Of a DNA stretch of 64,000 nt, positions 1-7,867 are shown piece after piece. Both the position numbers and the translations under genes were made by a program. The notes under the pieces were generated by a model, which ran no database searches, was not told where the DNA came from, and saw only the letters and a list, made by a program, of their open reading frames with translations. Origin of the DNA: Streptomyces sp. NBC_00775 (GTDB lineage: Bacteria > Actinomycetota > Actinomycetes > Streptomycetales > Streptomycetaceae); NCBI RefSeq assembly GCF_036347135.1, contig NZ_CP108938.1, forward strand, positions 1,488,001 to 1,552,000, in the 5' to 3' direction. Each line of letters opens with the position of its first letter. The stretch's first letter is position 1.

Positions 1-477
1 GGCCGCGTAGCCCTGGACCACGGATTCGGGCGTGCAGTGCCCGTCGTCCGGGGAGAAGGCCGCGGCCAGCAGCCCGTCGGTGGTGATCAGCGGCGACAGC
101 CGGCGCGCCTCGGCCGGGCCGATCATGCGGCTGGGCACGCCGAGCCCGTTCTGCAGCCGCACTCCCGCCTCGAACGCGGCGACCTCCTCGGGCGTGGAGA
201 GCAGGAACAGATAGCCGACCCGGTGCAGCCCGATGTCCTGGCCCAGTTCCTCGCCGAAGCGGGCGAACGCCTCCAGACTCCGGGCGCCGAGCTGGATGTT
301 GAGCTCGTCGGAGAACTGCGCCCGGACCCCGCCGGCCGCGCGTGAGGTCGACCCGGAGGCGAGTTCGTCGCGCTCGACGAGCACCACGTCGGGCACCCCG
401 GCGCGGGCCAGGTGGTAGGCGATGCTCGTGCCCATCACACCGCCGCCGATGACGACGACCCGCGCGGTCCTGTTCAT
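1..477 (-). CDS. FAD-dependent oxidoreductase (DAO family), C-terminus off the window
   Basis: The first 159 residues of a DAO-family flavoprotein are present (the sarcosine oxidase, glycine oxidase and D-amino-acid oxidase group). The Rossmann FAD-binding motif VVVIGGGVMGTSIAYHLARAG lies at the very N-terminus and is followed by VVLVERDELASGSTSRAAGG, typical of the family. The start at 477 (MNRTARVVVIGGGV) places the dinucleotide fold where the family has it. It sits 48 bp downstream of the ornithine-cyclodeaminase-like gene on the same strand and is probably its operon partner. Together they suggest oxidation of an amine, imino acid or amino acid. The substrate cannot be read because the substrate-binding half is outside the window. 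Confidence 0.85.
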   Translation of the reverse strand, partial: MNRTARVVVIGGGVMGTSIAYHLARAGVPDVVLVERDELASGSTSRAAGGVRAQFSDELNIQLGARSLEAFARFGEELGQDIGLHRVGYLFLLSTPEEVAAFEAGVRLQNGLGVPSRMIGPAEARRLSPLITTDGLLAAAFSPDDGHCTPESVVQGYAA

Positions 478-525
478 CGGCACGCCTCCCTGGCTGGGTT
501 CACCGGCACGCTCCCCCGTACGGAT

Positions 526-1533
526 TCATCCGCGCGTCCCCTTCGCCCGGGCCGCGTCGATCACGGCCCAGGCCGCGGCGGCGTCCTGGATGCCGAGCCC
601 GACGCTGTTGTAGAAGACGATGTCCTCGGGACGCGTACGCGCCGTGTGCCGGCCGGTGAGGACACCGCCGAGCGGGATCAGGTCCTCCCGGGCGAGCCGG
701 CCGTCGCGCAGCGCCTCGACCACCGGACCGGCGTGCTCCGCCGCGGTCTCCGGATCGTCGACGACCACCGCGGCGGCCCGCCGCACGACCTCCGCGTCGA
801 CCTCGCTGCGGGTGGGCTCGAAGGACCCGACGCTCACGACCGTGCAGCCCGGCGCCAGCCATTCGCCCCGCACGACGGGGGTGGCGCTGAGGGTGCAGGC
901 CGCGACCATCGGGAGCCCGGCCACGGCTTCCCCGGCCGTGTCGACGGCCTTGACGGCGACACCGAGTTCGGCGGCGAGGCGCTGCGCCGCGTGCGCCCGT
1001 CGTCCCGGGTCCGGGCTCCACACCCGTACGGACCGCAGCTCGCGGACCCGGGCGACGGCCCGCGCGTGGGCGAGGGCCTGGGTGCCGGAGCCGATCAGGC
1101 CGAGCTCGGCGCTGTCGGCGGTGGCCAGCGCGTCGAAGGCGACGGCGCTGGCGGCGGCCGTACGCAGGGTCGTCACCGCGGTGCCGTCCATGACGGCGGC
1201 GAGCTGCCCGGTGACCGGGTCGAGCGCGTTGATCACCGCGTGAATCGTGGGCAGTCCGGCCGCCGCGTTGCCCGGGTTGACGCTGCCGATCTTGGCGACC
1301 GCCCCGGTGTCCGCGGACAGCCGCGCCAGATACGCGAAGACGACGCTGTCGTCGAAGCGGCTGGGGTGCATGATCTTCCCGGGCAGCTCCGCGGTGCCGT
1401 CACCGAGCGCGGTGAAGGCCGCGCGTTGCGAGGCGATCGCCGCGTCGGTGTCCAGCAGCTCCGCCACCTGTGCACACGAGAGATACAGCGGGCCGCCGGC
1501 GGCGTTGACGGCGGGGTCGTCGTGTTCTGTCAT
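526..1533 (-). CDS. Ornithine cyclodeaminase / mu-crystallin family protein
   Basis: This is a 335-residue NAD(P)-binding protein of the OCD/mu-crystallin family, which includes ornithine cyclodeaminase, alanine dehydrogenase and ketimine reductases. The KIGSVNPGN segment (Lys81), MDGTAVTTLRTAA (Arg124) and the dinucleotide motif GLIGSGTQA near residue 145 are all in family positions, and GSFEPTRSEVDAE (Asp246) matches the catalytic-Asp region. Its ATG overlaps the TGA of the GTP cyclohydrolase gene (ATGA, 1530-1533), so translation is probably coupled. A DAO-type oxidase follows. The family cannot be resolved to one substrate by eye; ketimine reduction or amino-acid cyclodeamination are the main options. 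Confidence 0.85.
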   Translation of the reverse strand: MTEHDDPAVNAAGGPLYLSCAQVAELLDTDAAIASQRAAFTALGDGTAELPGKIMHPSRFDDSVVFAYLARLSADTGAVAKIGSVNPGNAAAGLPTIHAVINALDPVTGQLAAVMDGTAVTTLRTAAASAVAFDALATADSAELGLIGSGTQALAHARAVARVRELRSVRVWSPDPGRRAHAAQRLAAELGVAVKAVDTAGEAVAGLPMVAACTLSATPVVRGEWLAPGCTVVSVGSFEPTRSEVDAEVVRRAAAVVVDDPETAAEHAGPVVEALRDGRLAREDLIPLGGVLTGRHTARTRPEDIVFYNSVGLGIQDAAAAWAVIDAARAKGTRG

Positions 1534-2237
1534 TCCTCAGTGATAACCGTCTTCGCCGATCCGCAAAAGATCGCCTGCGCCCAGTCGCCGCCGTCCAGGT
1601 GGGGGAGGTAGTGGTCGAGGCGCTCCCGCTTGGTCAGCAGATAGCTGAGGTTCTCCTCGCACGGCGGGATCAGCAGCGGCACCTGCTCGGCGACCTTGAT
1701 GCCGTTGCGCAGCAGCGACTCCCGTTTGCGCGGGTTGTTCGACAGCAGCCGTACGGACCGTACGCCGAGGTCGTGCAGTATCTCCGCCGCCACCCCGTAG
1801 TCGCGGGCGTCCACCGGAAGGCCCTGGGCGAGGTTCGCCTCGACGGTGTCCATGCCCTCCGCCTGGAGCTTCATCGCGCGCAGCTTGGCGAGCAGACCGA
1901 TCCCCCGGCCCTCGTGGCCCCGGAGGTAGACGAGGATGCCGCGCCCCTCGGCGACGATGGCGCGCAGCGCGGCGGTGAGCTGGGGGCCGCACTCGCAGTG
2001 CGTGGATCCGAAGGCGTCTCCGGTCAGGCACTCGGAATGCAGCCGGGTGAGCACGTCGCCTTCCCGGAGGGTGTCCAAGTCCCCGTACACCAGCGCCACT
2101 TGTTCCTCGCCCCGGTCGTGGTCGAGGTAGCCGACGGCATGGAAATCGCCGTACTTGGTGGGCAAGGGGGCAATCACGACTCGTTCGACACCTGTGAGGT
2201 GGGCATTCCCGCCGAGTACGCCAAAGTTATCTGTCAT
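1530..2237 (-). CDS. ribA: GTP cyclohydrolase II variant (FAPy-type)
   Basis: This 235-residue protein is a stand-alone GTP cyclohydrolase II. The zinc cysteines are in SECLTGDAFGSTHCEC (Cys70, Cys81, Cys83), and GHEGRGIGL and LLSNNPRK are the substrate-binding loops. The position matching E. coli RibA Tyr105 (in KIRAYALQDQG) is Met122 here (KLRAMKLQAEG). From memory, S. coelicolor SCO6655 carries the same Tyr-to-Met change and releases the formylated product FAPy instead of the deformylated pyrimidine. I therefore infer hydrolysis of GTP to FAPy, feeding a specialised pathway rather than riboflavin. The gene heads an operon with the OCD-like and DAO-like genes, and a creatininase-family gene is transcribed away from it only 39 bp upstream. 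Confidence 0.9.
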   Translation of the reverse strand: MTDNFGVLGGNAHLTGVERVVIAPLPTKYGDFHAVGYLDHDRGEEQVALVYGDLDTLREGDVLTRLHSECLTGDAFGSTHCECGPQLTAALRAIVAEGRGILVYLRGHEGRGIGLLAKLRAMKLQAEGMDTVEANLAQGLPVDARDYGVAAEILHDLGVRSVRLLSNNPRKRESLLRNGIKVAEQVPLLIPPCEENLSYLLTKRERLDHYLPHLDGGDWAQAIFCGSAKTVITEE

Positions 2238-2276
2238 GATCTGGTTCCTAAGCAGAGTCGAAAGGGCCGTGAAAAC

Positions 2277-3026
2277 ATGGATAGTTCGGGAACGCGCTCG
2301 ACGGTATCCGGTCTGTTGCCGCTGGACACCACGGAGGATGTACGGGAACGGGGGGCCGGTGTCGCCCGTCAGGTCGCCGTCCTTCCCGTCGGCAGCTTCG
2401 AACAACACGGTCCGTTCCTTCCGCTCGCGACCGACACGCTCGTGGCGTGCGCCATCGCGCGGGAGGTTGCCGCCGCGTATCCGGTCCATCTCCTTCCTCC
2501 GGTGACGATCTCCTGCTCGCACGAGCACGCGGCCTGGCCGGGGACCGTCAGCATCTCTTCCGTCACGCTCCACGCGGTGGTACGGGACATCGCCGGCTCG
2601 CTGCGGGGGTCGGGCGTCGACACCCTGGTGCTGGTCAACGGGCATGGCGGGAACTATGTGTTGGGGAATGTGGTTCAGGAATCCGCGGGGAGCGGTACCC
2701 GTATGGCGCTTTTCCCGGCCATGGAGGACTGGGAGGCGGCGCGGGAACGGGCAGGTGTGCAGACCTCGTTGCTCAGCGATATGCATGCGGGAGAAATCGA
2801 GACCTCCATTCTTCTGCACGCCCATCCGGAATTGGTCAAAGCCGGTTACGAGACCTCCGATTTCACCGCCGACGACCGGCGGCATCTGCTCACCGTCGGC
2901 ATGTCGGCCTATACCGATTCCGGTGTCATCGGCCGTCCCTCGCTGGCTTCCGCCGAGAAGGGAAAGGAACTGCTGGCGGCGCTGACCGATTCCTTCGAGG
3001 CGTATGTGTCCCTGCTGACGCATTGA
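2277..3026 (+). CDS. Creatininase-family amidohydrolase, candidate FAPy deformylase
   Basis: This 249-residue protein has every metal-site feature of the creatininase fold. These are PVGSFEQHGPFLPLATD (Glu42, His44, Asp53), VNGHGGN (His123) and HAGEIETS (Glu173). The family includes creatininase, MftE and archaeal ArfB, which removes the formyl group of FAPy. The divergent neighbour encodes a cyclohydrolase predicted to stop at FAPy, so deformylation is the most economical role; this is inference. The ATG at 2277 is chosen because the protein then begins shortly before the conserved core. The last 118 bp overlap the 3' end of the opposed flippase-like gene. MftE is unlikely because no other mycofactocin gene is nearby. 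Confidence 0.8.
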   Translation: MDSSGTRSTVSGLLPLDTTEDVRERGAGVARQVAVLPVGSFEQHGPFLPLATDTLVACAIAREVAAAYPVHLLPPVTISCSHEHAAWPGTVSISSVTLHAVVRDIAGSLRGSGVDTLVLVNGHGGNYVLGNVVQESAGSGTRMALFPAMEDWEAARERAGVQTSLLSDMHAGEIETSILLHAHPELVKAGYETSDFTADDRRHLLTVGMSAYTDSGVIGRPSLASAEKGKELLAALTDSFEAYVSLLTH

Positions 3027-4099
3027 TCGTGCCCTCCCGCGCTCTCCTCCCGGGGGCGCCGGAGCGCCGCGCACCACCGGACGACCAGGACGACGGCGCC
3101 GGGCAGGCTCGCCGCGAAGCTGAGCACTCCATAGACCACGGCGACGGTCAGGCCCATGCTCGCGCCGAGCCCCGCGGCACCGAACGCCCAGGCGGTCGCG
3201 CCCTCCCTGGGGCCCCAGCCGCCGACGTTCAGCGGCAGCCCCATGGCGAGCAGGGCCAGCAGCGCCAGCGGCATCAACTGAGCCACGGACGCGGCGGATC
3301 CGGCGACCCTGGCGGCGAGCACGAACATGGCCAGGTGACCGGCCAGCACCAGCACCGACGAGAGCAGCACCCCGGGCCAGCTGCCCCGGGCGAGCAGCGC
3401 GCCGCGCGCCTCGGCGAGTGCGGCGCGGACGGCTCCGTAGCGCTGGGTACGACCGGGGGCCCGGCCCCTGCGTACGGCGCCCACCGTCACCACTCCGCAC
3501 GCCGAGACGATCGCCAGGATCACCGCGAAGTGCCGGGTCTCGGCGAGCACCGGCGACGGCTGGGTGAGCAGCACCGCCGCCCCGACGGCCACCAGCACCG
3601 CCTGCCCCGAGGTCCGTTCGAGCACCACCGCCCGTACTCCGCGGCCGACGTCCCCGGCGCTCTGACCGTGCCGGACGGCACGGTGTACGTCGCCGAGCAC
3701 CCCGCCGGGCAGCGCCGCGTTCAGGAACAGCGCCCGGTAGTAGTCCGCGACGGCGGCTCCCAGCGGCAGCCGGATCCGCAGTGCGCGCGCCACCAGACAC
3801 CACCGCCAGGCGCTGAACACCGTGGTGAGCAGCCCGAGTCCGAGCCCCGCCAGCAGCGTCACGGCGTCGATCCGCCGCAGCCCGTCCAGGAAGACACCGG
3901 TGCCCAGTCGCCAGAGCAGCACACCGAGGATGACGACACCGGCGACCGTGCCGAGGTGGGTGCGGAGCCGACGGGAGCCGAGCCGGGCGCGCGCCGGGCC
4001 GGCCGTGCCGGAGGCGAGGTCCTCGCGCTCGCTCGCGCCGTCCGTACGCGTGCGGACCACGCCCGCGTCCACCGCCACGGCCTCCACCCCGGCGCTCAC
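2909..4099 (-). CDS. Lysylphosphatidylglycerol-synthetase-like / UPF0104 flippase-type membrane protein
   Basis: This is a polytopic membrane protein of 396 residues with about eight hydrophobic helices, beginning near THLGTVAGVVILGVLLW. It carries family segments such as LNAALPGGVLGDVHRA and LPLNVGGWGPREGATAWAFG, typical of the LPG_synthase_TM (UPF0104) family. That family contains the flippase half of MprF and other lipid or glycolipid translocases, and no aminoacyl-transferase domain is attached here. The GTG start at 4099 overlaps the upstream methyltransferase stop (GTGA), which fixes the start. I infer export or membrane insertion of the product of the preceding glycosyltransferase and methyltransferase genes. 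The C-terminal tail is Ser/Ala rich and overlaps the creatininase gene in antisense. Confidence 0.8.
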   Translation of the reverse strand: MSAGVEAVAVDAGVVRTRTDGASEREDLASGTAGPARARLGSRRLRTHLGTVAGVVILGVLLWRLGTGVFLDGLRRIDAVTLLAGLGLGLLTTVFSAWRWCLVARALRIRLPLGAAVADYYRALFLNAALPGGVLGDVHRAVRHGQSAGDVGRGVRAVVLERTSGQAVLVAVGAAVLLTQPSPVLAETRHFAVILAIVSACGVVTVGAVRRGRAPGRTQRYGAVRAALAEARGALLARGSWPGVLLSSVLVLAGHLAMFVLAARVAGSAASVAQLMPLALLALLAMGLPLNVGGWGPREGATAWAFGAAGLGASMGLTVAVVYGVLSFAASLPGAVVLVVRWCAALRRPREESAGGHDQCVSRDTYASKESVSAASSSFPFSAEASEGRPMTPESV

Positions 4100-5049
4100 A
4101 CCGCACCGCCCGTCGGCCCGGGCAGCACCAGCACATCGCTGTGGTGGACCACCACCCGCAACTCGCCCGCGGCGCACGCCGTCAGGCGGGAGTGGAGATA
4201 CGACTCCGCACGCGCCGCCAGGTCGGGCCGCTGCTCGCAGGCCGCGCCGACCCAGCCGCGCAGCCACTCCTCGGTGAGCGCGGCCTCGTCGGGGCCGAGC
4301 CGCCAGGGGCTGGGATGCACCCGTACCGTCGCGCCGTACCGGCCGAAGGCCTCGCAGGCCGCCGTGATGGCGTCGGGGCCGAGGAGTTCGCCACGGCGCT
4401 GGTGGGTGTTGAACGCCTCGCCGAACTCGGCGTCGAGCGGGTCGGCCGGTGCGAGTTCGATCCGCCCCACGACGGACAGCGTCAGCAGGGCCGGGACCCC
4501 GGCGCCCGTGCAGGCCGCCGCGAGCCGGTCGATCTCCTCGCCGGTGAGCACGTCGAGCAGCGCGGAGGCCGTCACCAGCGAGGCGCCGGCGAGGGCGTCG
4601 GCGGTCAGCCTGCCGATGTCACCGCGTTGCGTGGTGACCGTGACGCGGCTGCCGTCGGCGGCGGCGCGGGGAGCCCCGACGGTCGCGAAGTGCAGCAGGT
4701 AGGGGTCCCGGTCGTGCAGGATCCAGTGCTGGGTGCCGTCGAGGCGGGGGGCGAGCCAGCGGCCCATGGAGCCGGTTCCGCAGCCGAGGTCGTGAATGAC
4801 CAGGTCGCCGCCGCGCCCCGGCCGGTTCGCCAGCCGGATGCGCAACGGGTCGAGCAGTTCGGCCGCCCGCGCGGCGGCGTCGGCGCCCTCGCGCAACTGA
4901 AGCCACTGGGGGGCATATCGAGGGACTTCGTCGGCATCGGCCGCACCGACCCGCTGACCAGGCACACCCGTCCTCGCAATCTTCCCGGACGCGTCGGACA
5001 CCGCCGCGTCCCGTCCCGGCACCCCCGCGGGGGTCGTGGCCGTACTCAC
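4096..5049 (-). CDS. SAM-dependent class I methyltransferase
   Basis: This 317-residue protein has a clear motif I (VIHDLGCGTGSMGRWLAPRL, residues 84-103), followed by the acidic strand end WILHDRDPYLL and the motif IV-like region ASLVTASALLDVLT. It should transfer a methyl group from S-adenosylmethionine to a small molecule; the acceptor is unknown. The first 40 residues look disordered. The GTG start at 5049 overlaps the stop of the glycosyltransferase (GTGA), and its own stop overlaps the next start in the same way. It therefore sits third in a tightly coupled run of four genes (PTPS homologue, glycosyltransferase, methyltransferase, flippase). Confidence 0.85.
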   Translation of the reverse strand: MSTATTPAGVPGRDAAVSDASGKIARTGVPGQRVGAADADEVPRYAPQWLQLREGADAAARAAELLDPLRIRLANRPGRGGDLVIHDLGCGTGSMGRWLAPRLDGTQHWILHDRDPYLLHFATVGAPRAAADGSRVTVTTQRGDIGRLTADALAGASLVTASALLDVLTGEEIDRLAAACTGAGVPALLTLSVVGRIELAPADPLDAEFGEAFNTHQRRGELLGPDAITAACEAFGRYGATVRVHPSPWRLGPDEAALTEEWLRGWVGAACEQRPDLAARAESYLHSRLTACAAGELRVVVHHSDVLVLPGPTGGAV

Positions 5050-6248
5050 GCCGCCCTCCGGGGTTCCCGGGGAAGCCGGCCGAGCACTCCGGCCAGGCTC
5101 CGGGCCGTGGTCGCCCAGCCGTCCAGCGCCGCCCGGCGTCCTCGCGCGGCCGCCTTCAGACGGCGCCGTACGTCGGCCTCGCCGAACCAGCCGCGCAGTT
5201 CCGCGGCGAGGGCCGCCGGGTCCTCCGGGGGTACGAGGATGCCGGGCACCCCGCCGTCGGGGGCGCGCCCGACCGCTTCGGGAAGGCCGCCGACGTCCGT
5301 CGCGAGCACCGGTATCCCGCGGGCGAGCGCCTCGGTGACGGCCATGCCGTACGTCTCGGCGTAGGACGTGAGCACCATGAGGTCGGCCGCCGCGTAGCTC
5401 GCGTCGAGTTCCGCGCCCGCCTGCGGGCCGGCGAGGTGCAGCCGGTCGCCGAGGCCGTGCTGCTCGATCAGCGCTCGAAGCCGGGCGACATAGGCCGGGT
5501 CCTGGCCGAGGCCGCCGACGCAGACGCAGCTCCAGGGCAGGTCGGTGACGGACGCGAGGGCCTCGACCAGCCGGTGCTGTCCCTTGCGCGGGGTGACGGC
5601 GGCGACGCACAGCAGCCGCGAGACGCCGTCGGTGCCGGAGGCGAGCGGCGCGATGTCCGCGCCGGGCGCGGCGACATGGACGCGGTCGGGGGCGAGCCCG
5701 TGGTGGGCGACGAGCCGGCGGACGGCCCAGTCGCTGGTGGCGACGACGGCCGACACGGCGCGCAGCGTCGTGCGTTCCCGGGCGTCCAGGTCGGCGGCCA
5801 CCGCGGGCGCGAGACCCGTCTCGTCGCCGAGCGGCAGATGCACCAGCACGACGAGGCACAGCCGTTCGGCCTCGGGAACGATGATCTCGGGGACGCCGCA
5901 GGCGACGAGTCCGTCCAGCAGGACGACCGTGCCGTCCGGCAAGTCACGGAGCGTACGGGCGAGTTCCGTGCGGGCGGCGGACGCGGGACTCGGCCAGCTG
6001 CCCGCGACGGCGTGCCGGTGGACCTGCCAGCCGAAGCCGGGCAGGTCCAGGCAGAGCCGCCGGTCGTAGGCGTTGCCGCCGCTCGGCGCGGCCGGGTCGT
6101 CGACACCGCCCGGCATGACGAAGTGCACGGAGCGCAGGGACATGGGGATGATCTCGGCGTTCTTGGGGGCCGTGTACTGCGGGGGCACGTAGCTCAGGGC
6201 GGCCTGGTCACCGGTCAGGGATACCCGGTCCATGGTCGTGTCGGTCAC
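5046..6248 (-). CDS. GT4-type glycosyltransferase
   Basis: This is a GT-B glycosyltransferase of 400 residues. The C-terminal donor-binding half contains [20 protein letters not shown], then [20 protein letters not shown], carrying the E-x7-E motif of retaining GT4 enzymes, then [14 protein letters not shown]. It should move a sugar from a nucleotide sugar to an acceptor made by neighbouring enzymes. The N-terminal half contains GGNAYDRRL, the acceptor-side glycine loop. The GTG at 6248 overlaps the PTPS-homologue stop (GTGA). An internal ATG before [12 protein letters not shown] is an alternative start and would remove 35 residues of unclear function. Confidence 0.85.
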   Translation of the reverse strand: MTDTTMDRVSLTGDQAALSYVPPQYTAPKNAEIIPMSLRSVHFVMPGGVDDPAAPSGGNAYDRRLCLDLPGFGWQVHRHAVAGSWPSPASAARTELARTLRDLPDGTVVLLDGLVACGVPEIIVPEAERLCLVVLVHLPLGDETGLAPAVAADLDARERTTLRAVSAVVATSDWAVRRLVAHHGLAPDRVHVAAPGADIAPLASGTDGVSRLLCVAAVTPRKGQHRLVEALASVTDLPWSCVCVGGLGQDPAYVARLRALIEQHGLGDRLHLAGPQAGAELDASYAAADLMVLTSYAETYGMAVTEALARGIPVLATDVGGLPEAVGRAPDGGVPGILVPPEDPAALAAELRGWFGEADVRRRLKAAARGRRAALDGWATTARSLAGVLGRLPREPRRAA

Positions 6249-6643
6249 AAGGCACGCTCGTAACTCGCCCAGGCGATGTGCGACTCGTGCAGCGTGACCG
6301 TGATGCCCGCGAGGCCGTGGGCGCCCGCGCCCAGTGCCCCGGCGTGGACGCGGTCGGCGAGGCGGTCGGCGATGACCTTGGCCAGGAACTCCGTCGAGGT
6401 GTTGGTGTCCTTGAAGTCCGGCTCGCTGTCGAGATTGCGGTAGTTCAACTCGCTCACGACGGCGCCGAGTTCCTGGGTGGCCAGACCGATGTCGACGACG
6501 ATGTTGTCGTCGTCCAGCTCGGCGCGGCGAAACGTGGCGTCCACCAGGAACGTCGCCCCGTGCAGGCGCTGCGCGGGTCCGAAGACCTCGCCACGGAAGC
6601 TGTGGGCGATCATCAGGTGATCGCGGACGGTGATGCTGAACAA
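6245..6643 (-). CDS. 6-pyruvoyltetrahydropterin synthase / QueD-fold protein lacking zinc and catalytic residues
   Basis: This 132-residue protein has the short T-fold pattern of PTPS/QueD. The canonical zinc motif HGH is HGA (28-30), the usual catalytic Cys just before it is missing ([10 protein letters not shown]), and the LDH motif is replaced by LNYRNLD. The C-terminal Glu that anchors pterins is kept (TLHESH, Glu120). From memory, S. coelicolor SCO6650 is a crystallised PTPS homologue with the same losses and no PTPS activity, but with a pterin-compatible pocket. The start is TTG at 6643 with GGAGG upstream. It heads the operon and is coupled to the glycosyltransferase. It may act on the cyclohydrolase product; the reaction is unknown. 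Confidence 0.85.
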   Translation of the reverse strand: MFSITVRDHLMIAHSFRGEVFGPAQRLHGATFLVDATFRRAELDDDNIVVDIGLATQELGAVVSELNYRNLDSEPDFKDTNTSTEFLAKVIADRLADRVHAGALGAGAHGLAGITVTLHESHIAWASYERAL

Positions 6644-6780
6644 CGGACGACCCTCCAGGTGCGGTGCGTCTGATCCCCTGCCGGGGGCACGTCGTGTAGT
6701 ACGGCTGCCCCGTTCTCCTTGTTCAGCTGCCTGTTCCCCTTTCTTTGAAGTCTTCAGAGGTCAGGCAGGTTGTTCCGGAC

Positions 6781-7761
6781 TCAAACGTCGTCGTAGACCA
6801 CGCGGTGACACAAGCCGGGTATCGATCCGGAGGCCAGCTCGGCCATCACGCCGGGCAGTTCCCCGAAGCCGCACTCGCCGGTGATCAGCGCGTCGAAGGC
6901 GGGTTCGGCGAGCAGTTCGAGGGCGAGCGCGAGGCGGTCGGCGTAGGTCCGGCCGGCCCGGCTCGCCGGGGAAACGGAACCCACCTGGCTGCTGCGCAGG
7001 ACCAGGCGCCGCGAGTGGAAGGCCTCGCCCAGCGGCAGGCTGACGCGCCGGTCGCCGTACCAGCTCATTTCCAGCACGGTCCCCTCCGGGGCGAGGAGTT
7101 CCAGCGACCGGGTGAGTCCCGCCTCGGTGGCGCTGGCGTGCACCACGAGGTCGCGCTCGCCCTCGGCGTCCCCGGGGAGCGCGAAGTCGACGCCGAGCGC
7201 CCGCGCGATCTCACCGCGGGAGGGATCCGCGTCGACGAGCTGGACGCGTACGCCCGGGAAGCGGGCGAGCAGCGCGGCGACGGAGCAGCCGACCATGCCG
7301 CCGCCCACCACGGCGATCCGGTCGCCGATCAGCGGCGTGGCGTCCCAGAGGGCGTTCACCGCGGTCTCGACGGTCCCGGCGAGCACGGCGCGTGCGGCGG
7401 GGACCGCGTCCGGTACGACCGTTACGGCGCTCACCGGGACGACGTACCGGGTCTGATGCGGGTACAGGCAGAAGACGGTCCGGCCGAGCAGCGACTCGGG
7501 TCCGTCCTCCACTCGGCCGACGCTCAGATAGCCGTATTTCACCGGTGCGGGGAAATCCCCGTCCTGGAACGGTGCACGCATCGAAGCATGCTGACTTTCC
7601 GGAACACCCCCGCGGAAGACGAGCGTCTCGGTGCCCCGGCTGACCCCGGAGAAGAGCGTGCGCACCAGCACCTCGCCCTCGGCGGGTGCCGGAACGGCGA
7701 CATCCCGTATCTCGCCGTGCCCGGGCGACCGGAGCCAGAAGGCGCGAGCTGAGAGTTCCAT
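6781..7761 (-). CDS. Zinc-binding-type medium-chain dehydrogenase/reductase
   Basis: This 326-residue protein belongs to the MDR superfamily. An N-terminal GroES-like part (GEVLVRTLFSGVSRGTETLVFRG) is followed by a Rossmann half with IAVVGGGMVGCSVAALLARFPG and VQLVDADPSRGE. The GVSRGTE loop is that of a subgroup annotated as zinc-binding alcohol dehydrogenases, but no structural-zinc cysteine cluster is visible. It would oxidise or reduce an alcohol/ketone of the pathway intermediate with NAD(P). It is the upstream same-strand neighbour of the PTPS homologue (137 bp gap) and is divergent from the CDP-alcohol phosphatidyltransferase. The ATG at 7761 gives the standard N-terminus. Confidence 0.8.
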   Translation of the reverse strand: MELSARAFWLRSPGHGEIRDVAVPAPAEGEVLVRTLFSGVSRGTETLVFRGGVPESQHASMRAPFQDGDFPAPVKYGYLSVGRVEDGPESLLGRTVFCLYPHQTRYVVPVSAVTVVPDAVPAARAVLAGTVETAVNALWDATPLIGDRIAVVGGGMVGCSVAALLARFPGVRVQLVDADPSRGEIARALGVDFALPGDAEGERDLVVHASATEAGLTRSLELLAPEGTVLEMSWYGDRRVSLPLGEAFHSRRLVLRSSQVGSVSPASRAGRTYADRLALALELLAEPAFDALITGECGFGELPGVMAELASGSIPGLCHRVVYDDV

Positions 7762-7867
7762 GAGCGTCCCCCTGAACGATTCAGCAGATCTTCACGTACG
7801 GAGCAGTGACAAGCCGCGCACTGTACGCGGCGTTGATCGACTCTGTCATACGGCCGGAGGATGTGCG

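Noticed and set aside
2277..3026. Mycofactocin peptidase MftE
   Set aside because: The fold matches, but no precursor peptide, radical SAM or other mft gene is nearby, while a FAPy-type cyclohydrolase is directly adjacent.
1530..4136. 868-codon frame joining ribA with Arg-rich sequence
   Set aside because: Only the last 235 residues are GTP cyclohydrolase II. The rest is antisense to the creatininase gene and overlaps the flippase gene in another frame.
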